A stretch of 64,000 nt of DNA from Streptomyces rishiriensis (GTDB lineage: Bacteria; Actinomycetota; Actinomycetes; Streptomycetales; Streptomycetaceae): assembly GCF_003112535.1 (NCBI RefSeq), contig NZ_BEWA01000012.1, positions 310,001-374,000 of the forward strand, read 5' to 3'. Made by a program: the position numbers and the translations under genes. Shown one piece after another: positions 52,619 to 62,591 of the stretch. The notes below the pieces were generated by a model, which was not told where the DNA came from, did not search any database, and saw only the letters and a program-made list of their open reading frames with translations. Each line of letters opens with the position of its first letter. Within the stretch, counting starts at the first letter, position 1.

Positions 52619-53953
52619 ATGGCTGTGAACACGTCCGCGGACGCCCCGCTGCCCGTCGGCCAGGTCTCGCGGCTCATCGGAGGATGGATCGACCGGCTCG
52701 GCGCGGTGTGGGTCGAGGGGCAGATCACCCAGCTGTCACGGCGCCCGGGGGCGGGCGTCGTCTTTCTGACGCTGCGGGATCCCTCGCACGACATCTCCGT
52801 GGGCGTGACGTGCTACCGCCAGGTCTACGACGCGGTCGCGGACGTCGTGGGCGAGGGCGCGCGGGTCGTCGTCCACGCCAAGCCGGAGTGGTACGCGCCG
52901 CGCGGACAGTTGTCGTTGCGGGCCGTGGAGATAAAACCGGTCGGCGTCGGGGAACTGCTGGCCCGGCTGGAGCAGTTGAAGAAGTCCCTGGCCGCGGAGG
53001 GGCTCTTCGCCTCGTCGCGGAAGAAGCCGCTGCCCTTTCTGCCGCAGCTGATCGGGCTGGTGTGCGGGCGGGCCTCCGCCGCGGAGCGGGACGTTCTGGA
53101 GAACGCCCGGCATCGCTGGCCCGCGGTCCGCTTCGAGGTGCGCAACGTCGCCGTGCAGGGTGTGCACGCGGTGACGCAGGTCGTCCAGGCGGTGAAGGAG
53201 CTGGACGCGCTGGAAGAGGTGGACGTGATCGTCGTCGCGCGGGGCGGCGGAAGCGTGGAGGATCTGCTGCCGTTCTCGGACGAGCAACTGGTCCGCGCGG
53301 TCGCGGCCTGTCGTACGCCGGTCGTCTCGGCGATCGGGCACGAGCCGGACAACCCGCTGCTCGACCATGTGGCCGACCTGCGCGCTTCGACGCCGACCGA
53401 CGCCGCGAAGAAGGTGGTGCCGGACGTCGGCGAGGAGCTGGAGCGGGTGCGGATGCTGCGCGGGCGGGCGCGCAGGTGCGTGGAGGCGTACGTGGAGCGG
53501 GAGGAGCGCGGGCTCGCGCACGCCCTCGCGCGGCCCGCGATGCAGGATCCGCACCGGATGATCGACGAACGGGCCGATCACGTCGCCTCGCTCGTGGACC
53601 GTTCGCGGCGCACGCTCGGGCATCTCCTGGACCGTGCCGACTCCGAACTGACGCACACGCACGCGCGCGTGGTCGCCCTGTCGCCGGCGGCGACGCTGAG
53701 GCGCGGGTACGCCGTGCTGCAGAGGGCCGACGGGCATGTGGTCCGGGATCCGGGCGAGGTGACGGCGGACGACGTGCTGCGCGCGCGGGTCGCCGAGGGC
53801 GAGTTCACCGTCCGCGTCGACGACCCGGGCGAGGCGGGCGGCGCAGACGACGCGGGCGAGGCGGGCGGCTCGGGCGGCGCGGGCGAGGCGGGCGGCCTCG
53901 ACGACCAGGGTGGAACCGGCAAGGCAGGAACCGGCAAGGGAATGGGTGCATGA
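52619..53953 (+). CDS. xseA: Exodeoxyribonuclease VII large subunit
   Basis: The 444-residue nuclease subunit degrades single-stranded DNA in both directions. It has an N-terminal OB-fold domain (VWVEGQITQL...GAGVVFLTLRD), a catalytic core with IVVARGGGSVEDL (about residues 204-216) and VSAIGHEPD, and a long coiled coil. The C-terminal GGADDAGEAGGSGG-type tail is low complexity. The start at 52619 (MAVNTSADAP) is the conserved N-terminus; the frame is open ten codons further. The stop overlaps the xseB start. Confidence 0.94.
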   Translation: MAVNTSADAPLPVGQVSRLIGGWIDRLGAVWVEGQITQLSRRPGAGVVFLTLRDPSHDISVGVTCYRQVYDAVADVVGEGARVVVHAKPEWYAPRGQLSLRAVEIKPVGVGELLARLEQLKKSLAAEGLFASSRKKPLPFLPQLIGLVCGRASAAERDVLENARHRWPAVRFEVRNVAVQGVHAVTQVVQAVKELDALEEVDVIVVARGGGSVEDLLPFSDEQLVRAVAACRTPVVSAIGHEPDNPLLDHVADLRASTPTDAAKKVVPDVGEELERVRMLRGRARRCVEAYVEREERGLAHALARPAMQDPHRMIDERADHVASLVDRSRRTLGHLLDRADSELTHTHARVVALSPAATLRRGYAVLQRADGHVVRDPGEVTADDVLRARVAEGEFTVRVDDPGEAGGADDAGEAGGSGGAGEAGGLDDQGGTGKAGTGKGMGA

Positions 53954-54189
53954 CGAGCAGGACGGACGAGGCGCTCGGCTACGAGCAGGCCCGCGACGAG
54001 TTGATCGAGGTCGTACGGCGTCTGGAGGCGGGAGGCACGTCGCTGGAGGAGTCCCTCGCCCTGTGGGAGCGAGGCGAGGAGCTGGCCAAGGTGTGCCGGC
54101 GCTGGCTGGAAGGCGCCCGTGCGCGGCTGGACGCGGCGCTGGCCGAGGAGGAGTCGGGGACGGGGGCGGGGGGCGCGGACGACGAGTGA
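53950..54189 (+). CDS. xseB: Exodeoxyribonuclease VII small subunit
   Basis: The 79-residue helical subunit binds the XseA coiled coil in multiple copies and is required for activity. The signature is LGYEQARDELIEVVRRLEAG followed by SLEESLALWERGEELAKVC (about residues 9-48). Its ATG overlaps the xseA TGA, giving coupled translation. The acidic Gly-rich C-terminal tail (GTGAGGADDE) is dispensable in appearance. Confidence 0.94.
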   Translation: MTSRTDEALGYEQARDELIEVVRRLEAGGTSLEESLALWERGEELAKVCRRWLEGARARLDAALAEEESGTGAGGADDE

Positions 54190-54421
54190 TCCGCCGCCGG
54201 CCCCGGCACCCTCTTGCCGGCCGGTCCGACGCCGCCCCGGCGCTCCCCTGCCGGCCGGTCCGGCGCTGCCCCGCCGCTTCGGTCGGGGTGGGTGTGAAGT
54301 GGATCACTACACCCTCGTCTTTTGTTGAACCTTGAACTTACCTGACGTACGGTCGACGACGTCAGCCGATCCGGACCACGGTCCGGTACTGGATCCGGAC
54401 GCACCCCGAGGAAGTCCACGC
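54190..54421. promoter_or_regulatory. Gap with palindromic repeats and nitroreductase promoter
   Basis: Two TGCCGGCCGGTCCG copies (54216-54229 and 54250-54263), 34 bases apart, probably form the xseB terminator region. Further on there is a direct repeat TTGAAC-C-TTGAAC (54325-54337), 85-97 bases before the nitroreductase start, in AT-richer sequence. It is a likely operator or promoter element. Confidence 0.45.
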
Positions 54422-55012
54422 ATGTCTCTCGCTCTTGACCCCGCCGCCCAGGACCTGCTGTTCCGCGAGGCCCGCACCGCGAACGCCTTCACCGACGAGC
54501 CGGTGACCGACGAGCAGGTCCAGGCGATATACGACCTGGTCAAGTACGGTCCGACGGCGTTCAACCAGACCCCGCTGCGCATCACCCTGGTCCGCTCCGC
54601 CGAGGCCCGCGAGCGCCTGGTGCAGCACATGGCCGAGGGCAACCAGGCCAAGACCTCGACCGCCCCGCTGGTCGCGATCCTCTCCGCGGACAACGAGTTC
54701 CACGAGGAGCTGCCCACCCTGTTCCCGGCCTTCCCGCAGGCCAAGGACCTCTTCTTCAGCGAGCGCCCGGCCCGTGAGGGCGCCGCCGCGCTGAACGCCG
54801 CCCTGCAGGCCGCGTACTTCATCATCGGCGTCCGCGCCGCGGGCCTCGCCGCCGGCCCGATGACCGGCGTCGACCTGGAGGGCGTCCGCAAGGAGTTCCT
54901 GGACGACGACCACACCCCGCTCATGGTGGTCAACATCGGCAGGCCCGGCGAGGACGCCTGGTACCCGCGCTCCCCGCGCCTGGCCTACGACGAGGTCGTC
55001 ACCACCGTCTGA
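54422..55012 (+). CDS. HadB/RutE-type nitroreductase-family oxidoreductase
   Basis: The 196-residue flavin-dependent oxidoreductase is of the malonic semialdehyde reductase group (RutE/HadB). The FMN-binding elements are FREARTANAFTDEPV, YGPTAFNQTPLRI, APLVAILSAD and VRAAGLAAGPMTGVD. RutE acts in pyrimidine catabolism, but no other rut genes are seen here, so the physiological substrate is open. The start at 54422 opens at the conserved MSLALDPAAQDLLF. It is monocistronic with a strong hairpin behind it. Confidence 0.9.
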   Translation: MSLALDPAAQDLLFREARTANAFTDEPVTDEQVQAIYDLVKYGPTAFNQTPLRITLVRSAEARERLVQHMAEGNQAKTSTAPLVAILSADNEFHEELPTLFPAFPQAKDLFFSERPAREGAAALNAALQAAYFIIGVRAAGLAAGPMTGVDLEGVRKEFLDDDHTPLMVVNIGRPGEDAWYPRSPRLAYDEVVTTV

Positions 55013-55025
55013 GACCGCTGACGCA

Positions 55026-55063
55026 CGAAGAGGCCCCCGGCACGTACGCCGGGGGCCTCTTCG
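55026..55063. terminator. Perfect 16-bp hairpin
   Basis: CGAAGAGGCCCCCGGC (55026-55041) pairs with 55048-55063 around an ACGTAC loop. It is placed between the convergent nitroreductase and DUF4245 genes and terminates both. Confidence 0.9.
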
Positions 55064-55082
55064 CGTGTGCGCCGGGCGGCGC

Positions 55083-55607
55083 TCACGCCAGCTTCAGCGC
55101 ACCGGCCATCGTCGTCAGCTGCCCGAAGCCGCCCGTGCCCGCGACCACCGTGGTGGAGCCCTTGGTGTCCTTGAGGACGAGCGCGTCGTAGCGGCCGCCG
55201 CTGTAACGGGTCCAGGTGCGGCCGCCGATCTGCTCGGTGACCTTGGTCTCGGTCGAGCCCTGGCTGGCCTCGTCGATGAACTGCGAGCGGCGCTGAGTGG
55301 ACTGCTCGATGGTCACGTACTCCCCGTCGGGGGCGTGGAAACCGAGGTGCCAGGCGTCGAAGTCGTCGCCCTTGAAGCGCACCGAGGTCGCCTTCCACGT
55401 GTCGGGCAGGCCCTCGGGCGCGGCCACCGGGTACGTCGCCGCGCGGCGCGCGGTCAGGAGTTCCACGCGGTAGTCGACCCGCTTGACGTCGGGAGCGCGG
55501 TCCTCGTGCGGGACGAAGAGGTAGATGACCCACGCCGCGATCATGATCAGCCCCAGGGAGAGGATCATGTCCCGGGCCGTCTTCTGCTTGCCGTTCGAAC
55601 CTGCCAC
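55083..55607 (-). CDS. DUF4245 membrane-anchored protein
   Basis: The 174-residue protein has a single N-terminal membrane helix (DMILSLGLIMIAAWVIYLFV, about residues 13-32) and an external beta-rich DUF4245 domain (LPDTWKATSVRF, HLGFHAPDGEYVTIEQS, SRFIDEAS-like, GRTWTRYSGGRYDALV). DUF4245 proteins sit beside glpX in many actinobacteria, in line with this arrangement. No catalytic motif is apparent. The function is unknown but the context is conserved. ATG 55607 is the start. Confidence 0.88.
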   Translation of the reverse strand: MAGSNGKQKTARDMILSLGLIMIAAWVIYLFVPHEDRAPDVKRVDYRVELLTARRAATYPVAAPEGLPDTWKATSVRFKGDDFDAWHLGFHAPDGEYVTIEQSTQRRSQFIDEASQGSTETKVTEQIGGRTWTRYSGGRYDALVLKDTKGSTTVVAGTGGFGQLTTMAGALKLA

Positions 55608-55738
55608 GCCCCCTATCGTCGCAGGTGCCCGGCGCGCTCATCCGTGGGGTCCCCTGCTCATTTTGTCGCACTGACGATAGAGTCGGACATCGAACCCTCA
55701 TCCGGCCGTCGTCGTATCAGTCAGAAAGGTGCGCTCCG

Positions 55739-56773
55739 ATGACCGAGCATCATCACTTGCCGTCCGAACTCGATGTCCCCTCCGAGGCCCCCGACCGCAA
55801 CCTCGCCCTGGAACTCGTCCGGGTGACCGAAGCCGCCGCCATGGCCGCCGGCCGCTGGGTGGGACGCGGGGACAAGAACGGCGCCGACGGCGCCGCGGTA
55901 CGCGCCATGCGCACCCTCGTGTCCACCGTGTCGATGAACGGCGTGGTCGTCATCGGGGAGGGCGAGAAGGACGAAGCCCCGATGCTCTTCAACGGCGAGC
56001 GCGTCGGCGACGGCACCGGGCCCGAGGTCGACATCGCGGTCGACCCGATCGACGGCACGACGCTGACGGCCAAGGGCATGCCGAACGCGATCGCCGTCCT
56101 CGCCGCCACCGAGCGCGGGGCGATGTTCGACCCGTCCGCCGTGTTCTACATGGACAAGCTGGTCACCGGTCCGGAGGCGGCCGAGTTCGTCGACATCGAC
56201 GCGCCCGTCGAGGTCAACATCCGCCGGGTGGCCAAGGCCAAGCGGGCCACGCCGGAGGACGTCACCGTCGTCATCCTGGACCGGCCGCGGCACGCCGGCA
56301 TCATCGAGGAGATCCGGGCGACCGGCGCGCGCATCAAGCTGATCTCCGACGGCGACGTCGCCGGCTCGATCCTGGCTCTGCGCGAGGGCACGGGCATCGA
56401 CCTGCTGCTCGGCGTCGGCGGCACGCCCGAGGGCATCATCTCGGCCTGCGCCGTGAAGTGCCTGGGCGGCGTCATCCAGGGCAAGCTGTGGCCCAAGGAC
56501 GACGAGGAGCGGCAGCGCGCGATCGACGCCGGCCACGACCTCGACCGGGTGCTGACCACGGAGGACCTGGTCACCGGCGAGAACGTGTTCTTCGTCGCCA
56601 CCGGCATCACCGACGGCGAGCTGCTGCGGGGTGTCCGGTACCGGTCGGAGACGGCGACCACGGACTCGATCGTGATGCGGTCGAAGTCCGGCACGGTCCG
56701 GCGCATCGACTCCGAGCACCGCCTGAGCAAGCTGCGGGCCTACAGCGCCGTCGACTTCGACCGGGCGAAGTAG
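55739..56773 (+). CDS. glpX: Class II fructose-1,6-bisphosphatase
   Basis: The 344-residue enzyme hydrolyses fructose-1,6-bisphosphate in gluconeogenesis. GlpX signatures include GRGDKNGADGAAVRAMR, the metal-binding GEGEKDEAPM, DIAVDPIDGTTL, and the ISDGDVAGS and LLLGVGGTPEG segments. It is the usual gluconeogenic FBPase of actinobacteria. ATG 55739 is preceded by AAAGG. Near ppgK and the fumarases, it belongs to a central-carbon block. A G/C-rich hairpin ends it. Confidence 0.96.
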   Translation: MTEHHHLPSELDVPSEAPDRNLALELVRVTEAAAMAAGRWVGRGDKNGADGAAVRAMRTLVSTVSMNGVVVIGEGEKDEAPMLFNGERVGDGTGPEVDIAVDPIDGTTLTAKGMPNAIAVLAATERGAMFDPSAVFYMDKLVTGPEAAEFVDIDAPVEVNIRRVAKAKRATPEDVTVVILDRPRHAGIIEEIRATGARIKLISDGDVAGSILALREGTGIDLLLGVGGTPEGIISACAVKCLGGVIQGKLWPKDDEERQRAIDAGHDLDRVLTTEDLVTGENVFFVATGITDGELLRGVRYRSETATTDSIVMRSKSGTVRRIDSEHRLSKLRAYSAVDFDRAK

Positions 56774-56837
56774 CTCCGTCCGGGCGAAGCGGCTCCGCCG
56801 AGCGAAGCGGCTCGGCCGCGGCTCGGTTCCGGTCCGC

Positions 56838-56867
56838 GGGCGCCCCCCGGTGCGGAGGGGGGCGCCC
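56838..56867 (+). terminator. Hairpin after glpX
   Basis: GGGCGCCCCCC (56838-56848) pairs with GGGGGGCGCCC (56857-56867) around an eight-base loop, 65 bases after the glpX stop. It also faces the convergent WhiB-like gene. Confidence 0.85.
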
Positions 56868-56888
56868 CATTCGTGCTCCGGACGCGCC

Positions 56889-57263
56889 CTAACCGGCCTT
56901 CGCTATGCGGCCCGCCGCTCGCGCCTTCTGCAGTTCGACGTCACGGCGGCGGCGCCGGGCGAGGACCACGCGGCGCTCGGCGGCGGTGAGGCCGCCCCAG
57001 ACGCCGTAGGGCTCGGGCTGCAGCAGCGCGTGCTCGCGGCACTCCACCATCACGGGACAGCGCGCGCAGACCCGCTTCGCCGCTTCCTCACGCGCGAGCC
57101 GGGCGGCCGTCGGCTCCTTGGAGGGGGCGAAGAACAGACCTGCCTCGTCCCGGCGGCACACCGCCTCGGTATGCCAGGGAGCGTCTTGGTCCCTGTCGCG
57201 CGCTGGCACCCGCTGGGCCGGGACGGCGGCGACCTGCAGGGACGAATGCGGCGGTTGCAGCAC
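56889..57263 (-). CDS. wblI: WhiB-family iron-sulfur transcription factor
   Basis: The 124-residue Wbl protein has the four cluster cysteines C36, C66, C69 and C75 (VCRRDE; VCARCPVMVEC) that bind [4Fe-4S]. The GVWGG turn is at 87-91, followed by a strongly basic C-terminus (VVLARRRRRDVELQKARAA) for DNA contact. Wbl proteins act with the primary sigma factor in development, redox and antibiotic control. The symbol rests on recalled synteny beside glpX and the fumarases (SCO5046), so it is provisional. GTG 57263 has AGGAG 10 bases upstream. Confidence 0.88.
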   Translation of the reverse strand: MLQPPHSSLQVAAVPAQRVPARDRDQDAPWHTEAVCRRDEAGLFFAPSKEPTAARLAREEAAKRVCARCPVMVECREHALLQPEPYGVWGGLTAAERRVVLARRRRRDVELQKARAAGRIAKAG

Positions 57264-57394
57264 GGGTCTACTCCTGACGACGGCTTCGCGAGCGAGCGAC
57301 GATGCAGCAAGGCCTACCCGCTGTACGCGCGCCTATGCACAGGGTTCGCAACCGCGGGACTCCGCCGGCGCCGGCGTTGGCGCGTTCTCGTCCG

Positions 57395-58105
57395 TCAACG
57401 GTCCAGGTGTCTGCGCAGTCCCTTGTCGATCTTGCGCTGCACACGGTCGAGGATGTCCGCCACGAGCTTGCCCCGCTTCGGCCGGCCTTCGATGGCGCCC
57501 AGGACCGCCCAGCCGTCGACGTAGACCACCGGCGCGTCCGGCTGCGGTGAGTCCAGCGCGTCCACCTCGAAGCTGCCGAGCACCGCGCCGCCGGTGCCGC
57601 GCAGCGACACGTTCTCCGGGACGCGGACCTCCACGCTGCCGAAGACCGAGATCGCCTTGATCACCACCTGCTGGTACTCGAAGAGCGCCTCGGTGAGGTC
57701 GATCTCCACGCTGCCGAAGACCGCGTAGGCGTGAATGCGCCGGCCCACGCGCCAGCGCCCGCGGCGGACCGCGCTGCTGAAGATCGCGACGACGCTGTGG
57801 TCGGGGTCCGCCGGGATCGCGCCGACGGTGGGCCGGGAGGGGGCGGAGGCGGGAGCCGCGCGGCGCTCGTGCGCGGCGGGCAGGTCCCGGACGAACGCCT
57901 CCAGCTCGCCGACCGTCTTGGCGGCCAGCACTCCGTCGACGCGCTCGGCGTGCTCGTCGGCCGTCAGCCGGCCCTCCGCCAGGGCCTCGCGCAGCATGTC
58001 GGCGATACGGTCGCGGTCGGCGTCCGACGCGCGCAGCTCGGCGGCGGGCGCGGAAGCCGCGGTAGGGGCGGCGGCAGGGGCGCTGCTCTGCTTCTGAAGG
58101 TCCAC
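57395..58105 (-). CDS. DUF1707 protein with LiaF-like C-terminal domain
   Basis: The 236-residue protein has an N-terminal DUF1707 domain (about residues 22-75: LRASDADRDRIADMLREALA, LTADEHAERVDGVLAAKTVG) and a C-terminal beta-repeat domain (AVFGSVEIDL, SVFGSVEVRVPE, VLGSFEVDA, AVLGAIEGRP) like that of LiaF-type cell-envelope stress proteins. It may sense or buffer envelope stress. GTG 58105 is chosen because TACGCT lies just upstream as a -10-like element, which would give a leaderless transcript; an upstream ATG extends it by seven residues. Confidence 0.8.
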   Translation of the reverse strand: MDLQKQSSAPAAAPTAASAPAAELRASDADRDRIADMLREALAEGRLTADEHAERVDGVLAAKTVGELEAFVRDLPAAHERRAAPASAPSRPTVGAIPADPDHSVVAIFSSAVRRGRWRVGRRIHAYAVFGSVEIDLTEALFEYQQVVIKAISVFGSVEVRVPENVSLRGTGGAVLGSFEVDALDSPQPDAPVVYVDGWAVLGAIEGRPKRGKLVADILDRVQRKIDKGLRRHLDR

Positions 58106-58307
58106 GGCAGCAGCGTACCCAAACACGATAGATCGCGATACCCCTGTTCCCGGCCGTCCCCTGCGGCCGTCCCCCGGCCGCCGTCCCCACGGGCACTGAG
58201 CCCGACCTCACAGGACCTCACAGACTCGCCGTCGGCGGCAGGTTCTACGCTGGTGGACGCCCGCCGATGGAGGCGGTCGCCGTCCGTACAGTGAGGAATG
58301 GGCACCG

Positions 58308-59975
<1,668 letters not shown>

Positions 59976-60122
59976 TCGCTCCGCGGCGGCGGGGACGGTC
60001 TCGCCGCCGCCCCCGCCCCGCCTTCTCCCCCTGCGCTCCCTGCCCGTCCCCTCCTCGGGAGGGGACGGCTCGGTCGGGCCCGCGCCAGGAACAAGCCGGC
60101 CGCCCCGATCGCTGTACGGTGC

Positions 60123-61508
60123 ATGAGCGACTACCGCATCGAGCACGACTCCATGGGCGAGGTACACGTCCCGGCGCACGCCAAGTGGCGGGCCCAGACG
60201 CAGCGCGCCGTCGAGAACTTCCCCGTCTCCGGCCAGCGCATCGAGCGCGCCCACATCGAGGCGCTGGCCCGCATCAAGGGGGCCGCGGCGAAGGTGAACG
60301 CGCGGCTCGGGGTCGTCGACCAGGACATCGCGGACGCCATCCAGGAGGCGGCCGCCGAGGTCGCCGAGGGCCGGTGGGACGAGCACTTCCCCGTCGACGT
60401 GTTCCAGACCGGGTCCGGGACCTCGTCCAACATGAACGCCAACGAGGTCGTCGCCACCCTCGCCTCCGAGCGTCTGGGCCGGGACGTGCACCCCAACGAC
60501 CACGTCAACGCCTCCCAGTCCTCCAACGACGTCTTCCCCTCCTCCCTCCACATCGCCGCCACCGCCGCCGTCACCCGCGACCTGATCCCGGCGCTGGAGC
60601 ACCTCGCGGCCTCCCTCACGCGCAAGTCCGAGGAGTTCGCCGACGTCGTGAAGTCGGGGCGCACGCACCTCATGGACGCCACGCCCGTCACCCTCGGACA
60701 GGAGTTCGGCGGGTACGCCGCCCAGGTGCGCTACGGCGTGGAGCGGCTCACCGCCTCCCTGCCCCGGCTCGCCGAGCTGCCGCTGGGCGGCACGGCCGTC
60801 GGCACCGGCATCAACACGCCCCCCGGGTTCTCCGCCGCCGTCATCGAGGAGGTCGCCCGCGCCACCGGGCTGCCGCTGACCGAGGCGCGCGACCACTTCG
60901 AGGCGCAGGGCGCGCGGGACGGGATCGTCGAGACCAGCGGCCAGCTGCGGACCATCGCGGTGGGCCTCACGAAGATCGCCAACGATCTCCGGTGGATGGC
61001 CTCGGGGCCGCGCACGGGTCTGGCCGAGATCAGCCTGCCCGACCTCCAGCCGGGCTCCTCGATCATGCCCGGCAAGGTCAATCCGGTGATCCCGGAGGCG
61101 GTGCTGATGGTCGCCGCGCAGGTCGTCGGGAACGACGCGACCGTGGCCACGGCGGGCGCGGCGGGCAACTTCGAGCTCAACGTCATGCTGCCGGTCATCG
61201 CCAAGAACGTGCTGGAGTCGATCCGGCTGCTGGCCAACGTCTCCCGGCTGCTCGCCGACCGGACCGTCGACGGGATCGTCGCCCACCGCGAACGCGCCCG
61301 CGAGTACGCGGAGTCCTCGCCGTCCGTGGTCACCCCGCTGAACAAGTACATCGGGTACGAGGAGGCCGCGAAGGTGGCCAAGAAGGCGCTCGCGGAGCGC
61401 GCCACGATCCGGCAGGTCGTCCTGGACGGCGGGTACGTGGAGCGCGGGGATCTGACGCTCCAGCAGCTCGACGAGGCGCTGGATGTCCTGCGGATGACGC
61501 GCCCGTGA
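60123..61508 (+). CDS. fumC: Class II fumarase
   Basis: The 461-residue homotetrameric lyase-family fumarase has the catalytic signature GSSIMPGKVNP (about residues 315-325). It also has the conserved TGSGTSSNMNANEV and SQSSNDVFPS segments and GRTHLMDATPV. It needs no cluster and works under oxidative stress or iron limitation, complementing the class I enzyme 150 bases upstream. The start at 60123 is directly followed by the conserved YRIEHDSMGEV. Confidence 0.96.
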   Translation: MSDYRIEHDSMGEVHVPAHAKWRAQTQRAVENFPVSGQRIERAHIEALARIKGAAAKVNARLGVVDQDIADAIQEAAAEVAEGRWDEHFPVDVFQTGSGTSSNMNANEVVATLASERLGRDVHPNDHVNASQSSNDVFPSSLHIAATAAVTRDLIPALEHLAASLTRKSEEFADVVKSGRTHLMDATPVTLGQEFGGYAAQVRYGVERLTASLPRLAELPLGGTAVGTGINTPPGFSAAVIEEVARATGLPLTEARDHFEAQGARDGIVETSGQLRTIAVGLTKIANDLRWMASGPRTGLAEISLPDLQPGSSIMPGKVNPVIPEAVLMVAAQVVGNDATVATAGAAGNFELNVMLPVIAKNVLESIRLLANVSRLLADRTVDGIVAHRERAREYAESSPSVVTPLNKYIGYEEAAKVAKKALAERATIRQVVLDGGYVERGDLTLQQLDEALDVLRMTRP

Positions 61509-61569
61509 CGTTTCGCGCCCCGGCGCGAGAACCGTGACGCGCGCCGCAGCGTCGTATGGCCATGGCACC

Positions 61570-61575
61570 TAATAT
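61570..61575 (+). promoter_or_regulatory. -10-like TAATAT giving a possibly leaderless transcript
   Basis: TAATAT ends six bases before ATG 61582. Its AT content is exceptional in this region, and the distance puts a transcription start at or near the A of the start codon, as in leaderless Streptomyces genes. No strong -35 hexamer was seen. Confidence 0.5.
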
Positions 61576-61581
61576 CTCTCC

Positions 61582-62274
61582 ATGGCAGACGGCGGAGCGG
61601 TGAGACGCGTGGGAACGGGCGGTGCAGCGGCCTTCTGGGAGCCGGGGGACCGGATCCTGTGGCGCTACCGGGAGAACGGCGGGGCGCACTTCCACATCGC
61701 CCGCCCGGTCACCGTCGTGCGGGACGACGAGGAACTCCTCGCCGTGTGGATGGCCCCGGGCACGGAGTGCGTCAAGCCCGTGCTCGCGGACGGCACCCCG
61801 CTGCACCAGGAGCCGCTGCACACCCGGTACACCAAGCCGCGGACCGTGCAGCGCGACCGCTGGTTCGGGACCGGCGTGCTGAAGCTGGCCCGGCCGGGCG
61901 AGCCCTGGTCGGTGTGGCTGTTCTGGGAGCCGGGCTGGCAGTTCAAGAACTGGTACGTCAATCTGGAGGAGCCGCTGGCCCGTTGGGACGGCGGAGTGGA
62001 CTCCGAGGACCACTTCCTGGACATCTGCGTCTACCCGGACCGCAGCTGGGGCTGGCGCGACGAGGACGAGTTCGCCCAGGCCCAACAGGACGGGCTGATG
62101 GACGCGACGGTGGCCCGGCGGGTGCGCGAGGCGGGCCGCAGAGCGGTGGAGAGGATCCGCGCGTGGGGGTCGCCGTTCGACGAGGGATGGCAGCATTGGC
62201 GCCCGGATCCGTCCTGGGCCGTACCGTTGCTGCCGGAGGACTGGGACCGCACCCCCGCGCACCTGTCCACGTGA
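61582..62274 (+). CDS. DUF402 family protein
   Basis: The 230-residue protein has the DUF402 fold (about residues 25-200): GDRILWRYRENGGAHFHIAR, WFGTGVLKL, FKNWYVNLEEPL and the acidic DSEDHFLDICVYPD metal-site motif. Some DUF402 relatives are nucleoside-polyphosphate or cofactor phosphatases, but specificity here is unknown. Translation probably begins leaderless at 61582. It is placed between fumC and the SpoIIE-type gene, on the same strand as both but with its own promoter. Confidence 0.88.
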   Translation: MADGGAVRRVGTGGAAAFWEPGDRILWRYRENGGAHFHIARPVTVVRDDEELLAVWMAPGTECVKPVLADGTPLHQEPLHTRYTKPRTVQRDRWFGTGVLKLARPGEPWSVWLFWEPGWQFKNWYVNLEEPLARWDGGVDSEDHFLDICVYPDRSWGWRDEDEFAQAQQDGLMDATVARRVREAGRRAVERIRAWGSPFDEGWQHWRPDPSWAVPLLPEDWDRTPAHLST

Positions 62275-62591
62275 GACCCTTGATGCGCTCCCGGGCGGCA
62301 AACGTAGGATCGTCCTCCGCAAGGCACCGCAGGCGGTAACTCCCGGAGCGCACACCGGGTCTGACCGAACGTCACCGAGGGGCGGCAGGACGTGAGCGAG
62401 GGGCACGAGGGAAACACCGGCGCGACGTTCCACGTAGGCTCCCAGGGTCGCGCGAGGTCCACCGGCGACACAGGAACAACCTCTGACCACGCGGGAATTC
62501 CGTTCCAGGGACACGTATTCCGGGTATCGGATTTCCTGCGGGACCAACTGCGCGCGCGGCGCGCAGCCCCGGACGGACGGATTCGACACGC
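62275..62591. promoter_or_regulatory. 317-base region upstream of the SpoIIE gene, with possible small ORF
   Basis: A 67-codon frame starts at GTG 62392 and ends at TGA 62593-62595, overlapping the next start (GTGA). Its codon usage is only weakly biased, so it is more likely leader DNA than a gene. GGGTAT at 62522-62527, with GTTCCA 14 bases further upstream, resembles the -10 and -35 of stress-sigma (SigB-type) promoters. Confidence in that promoter is low. Confidence 0.35.
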
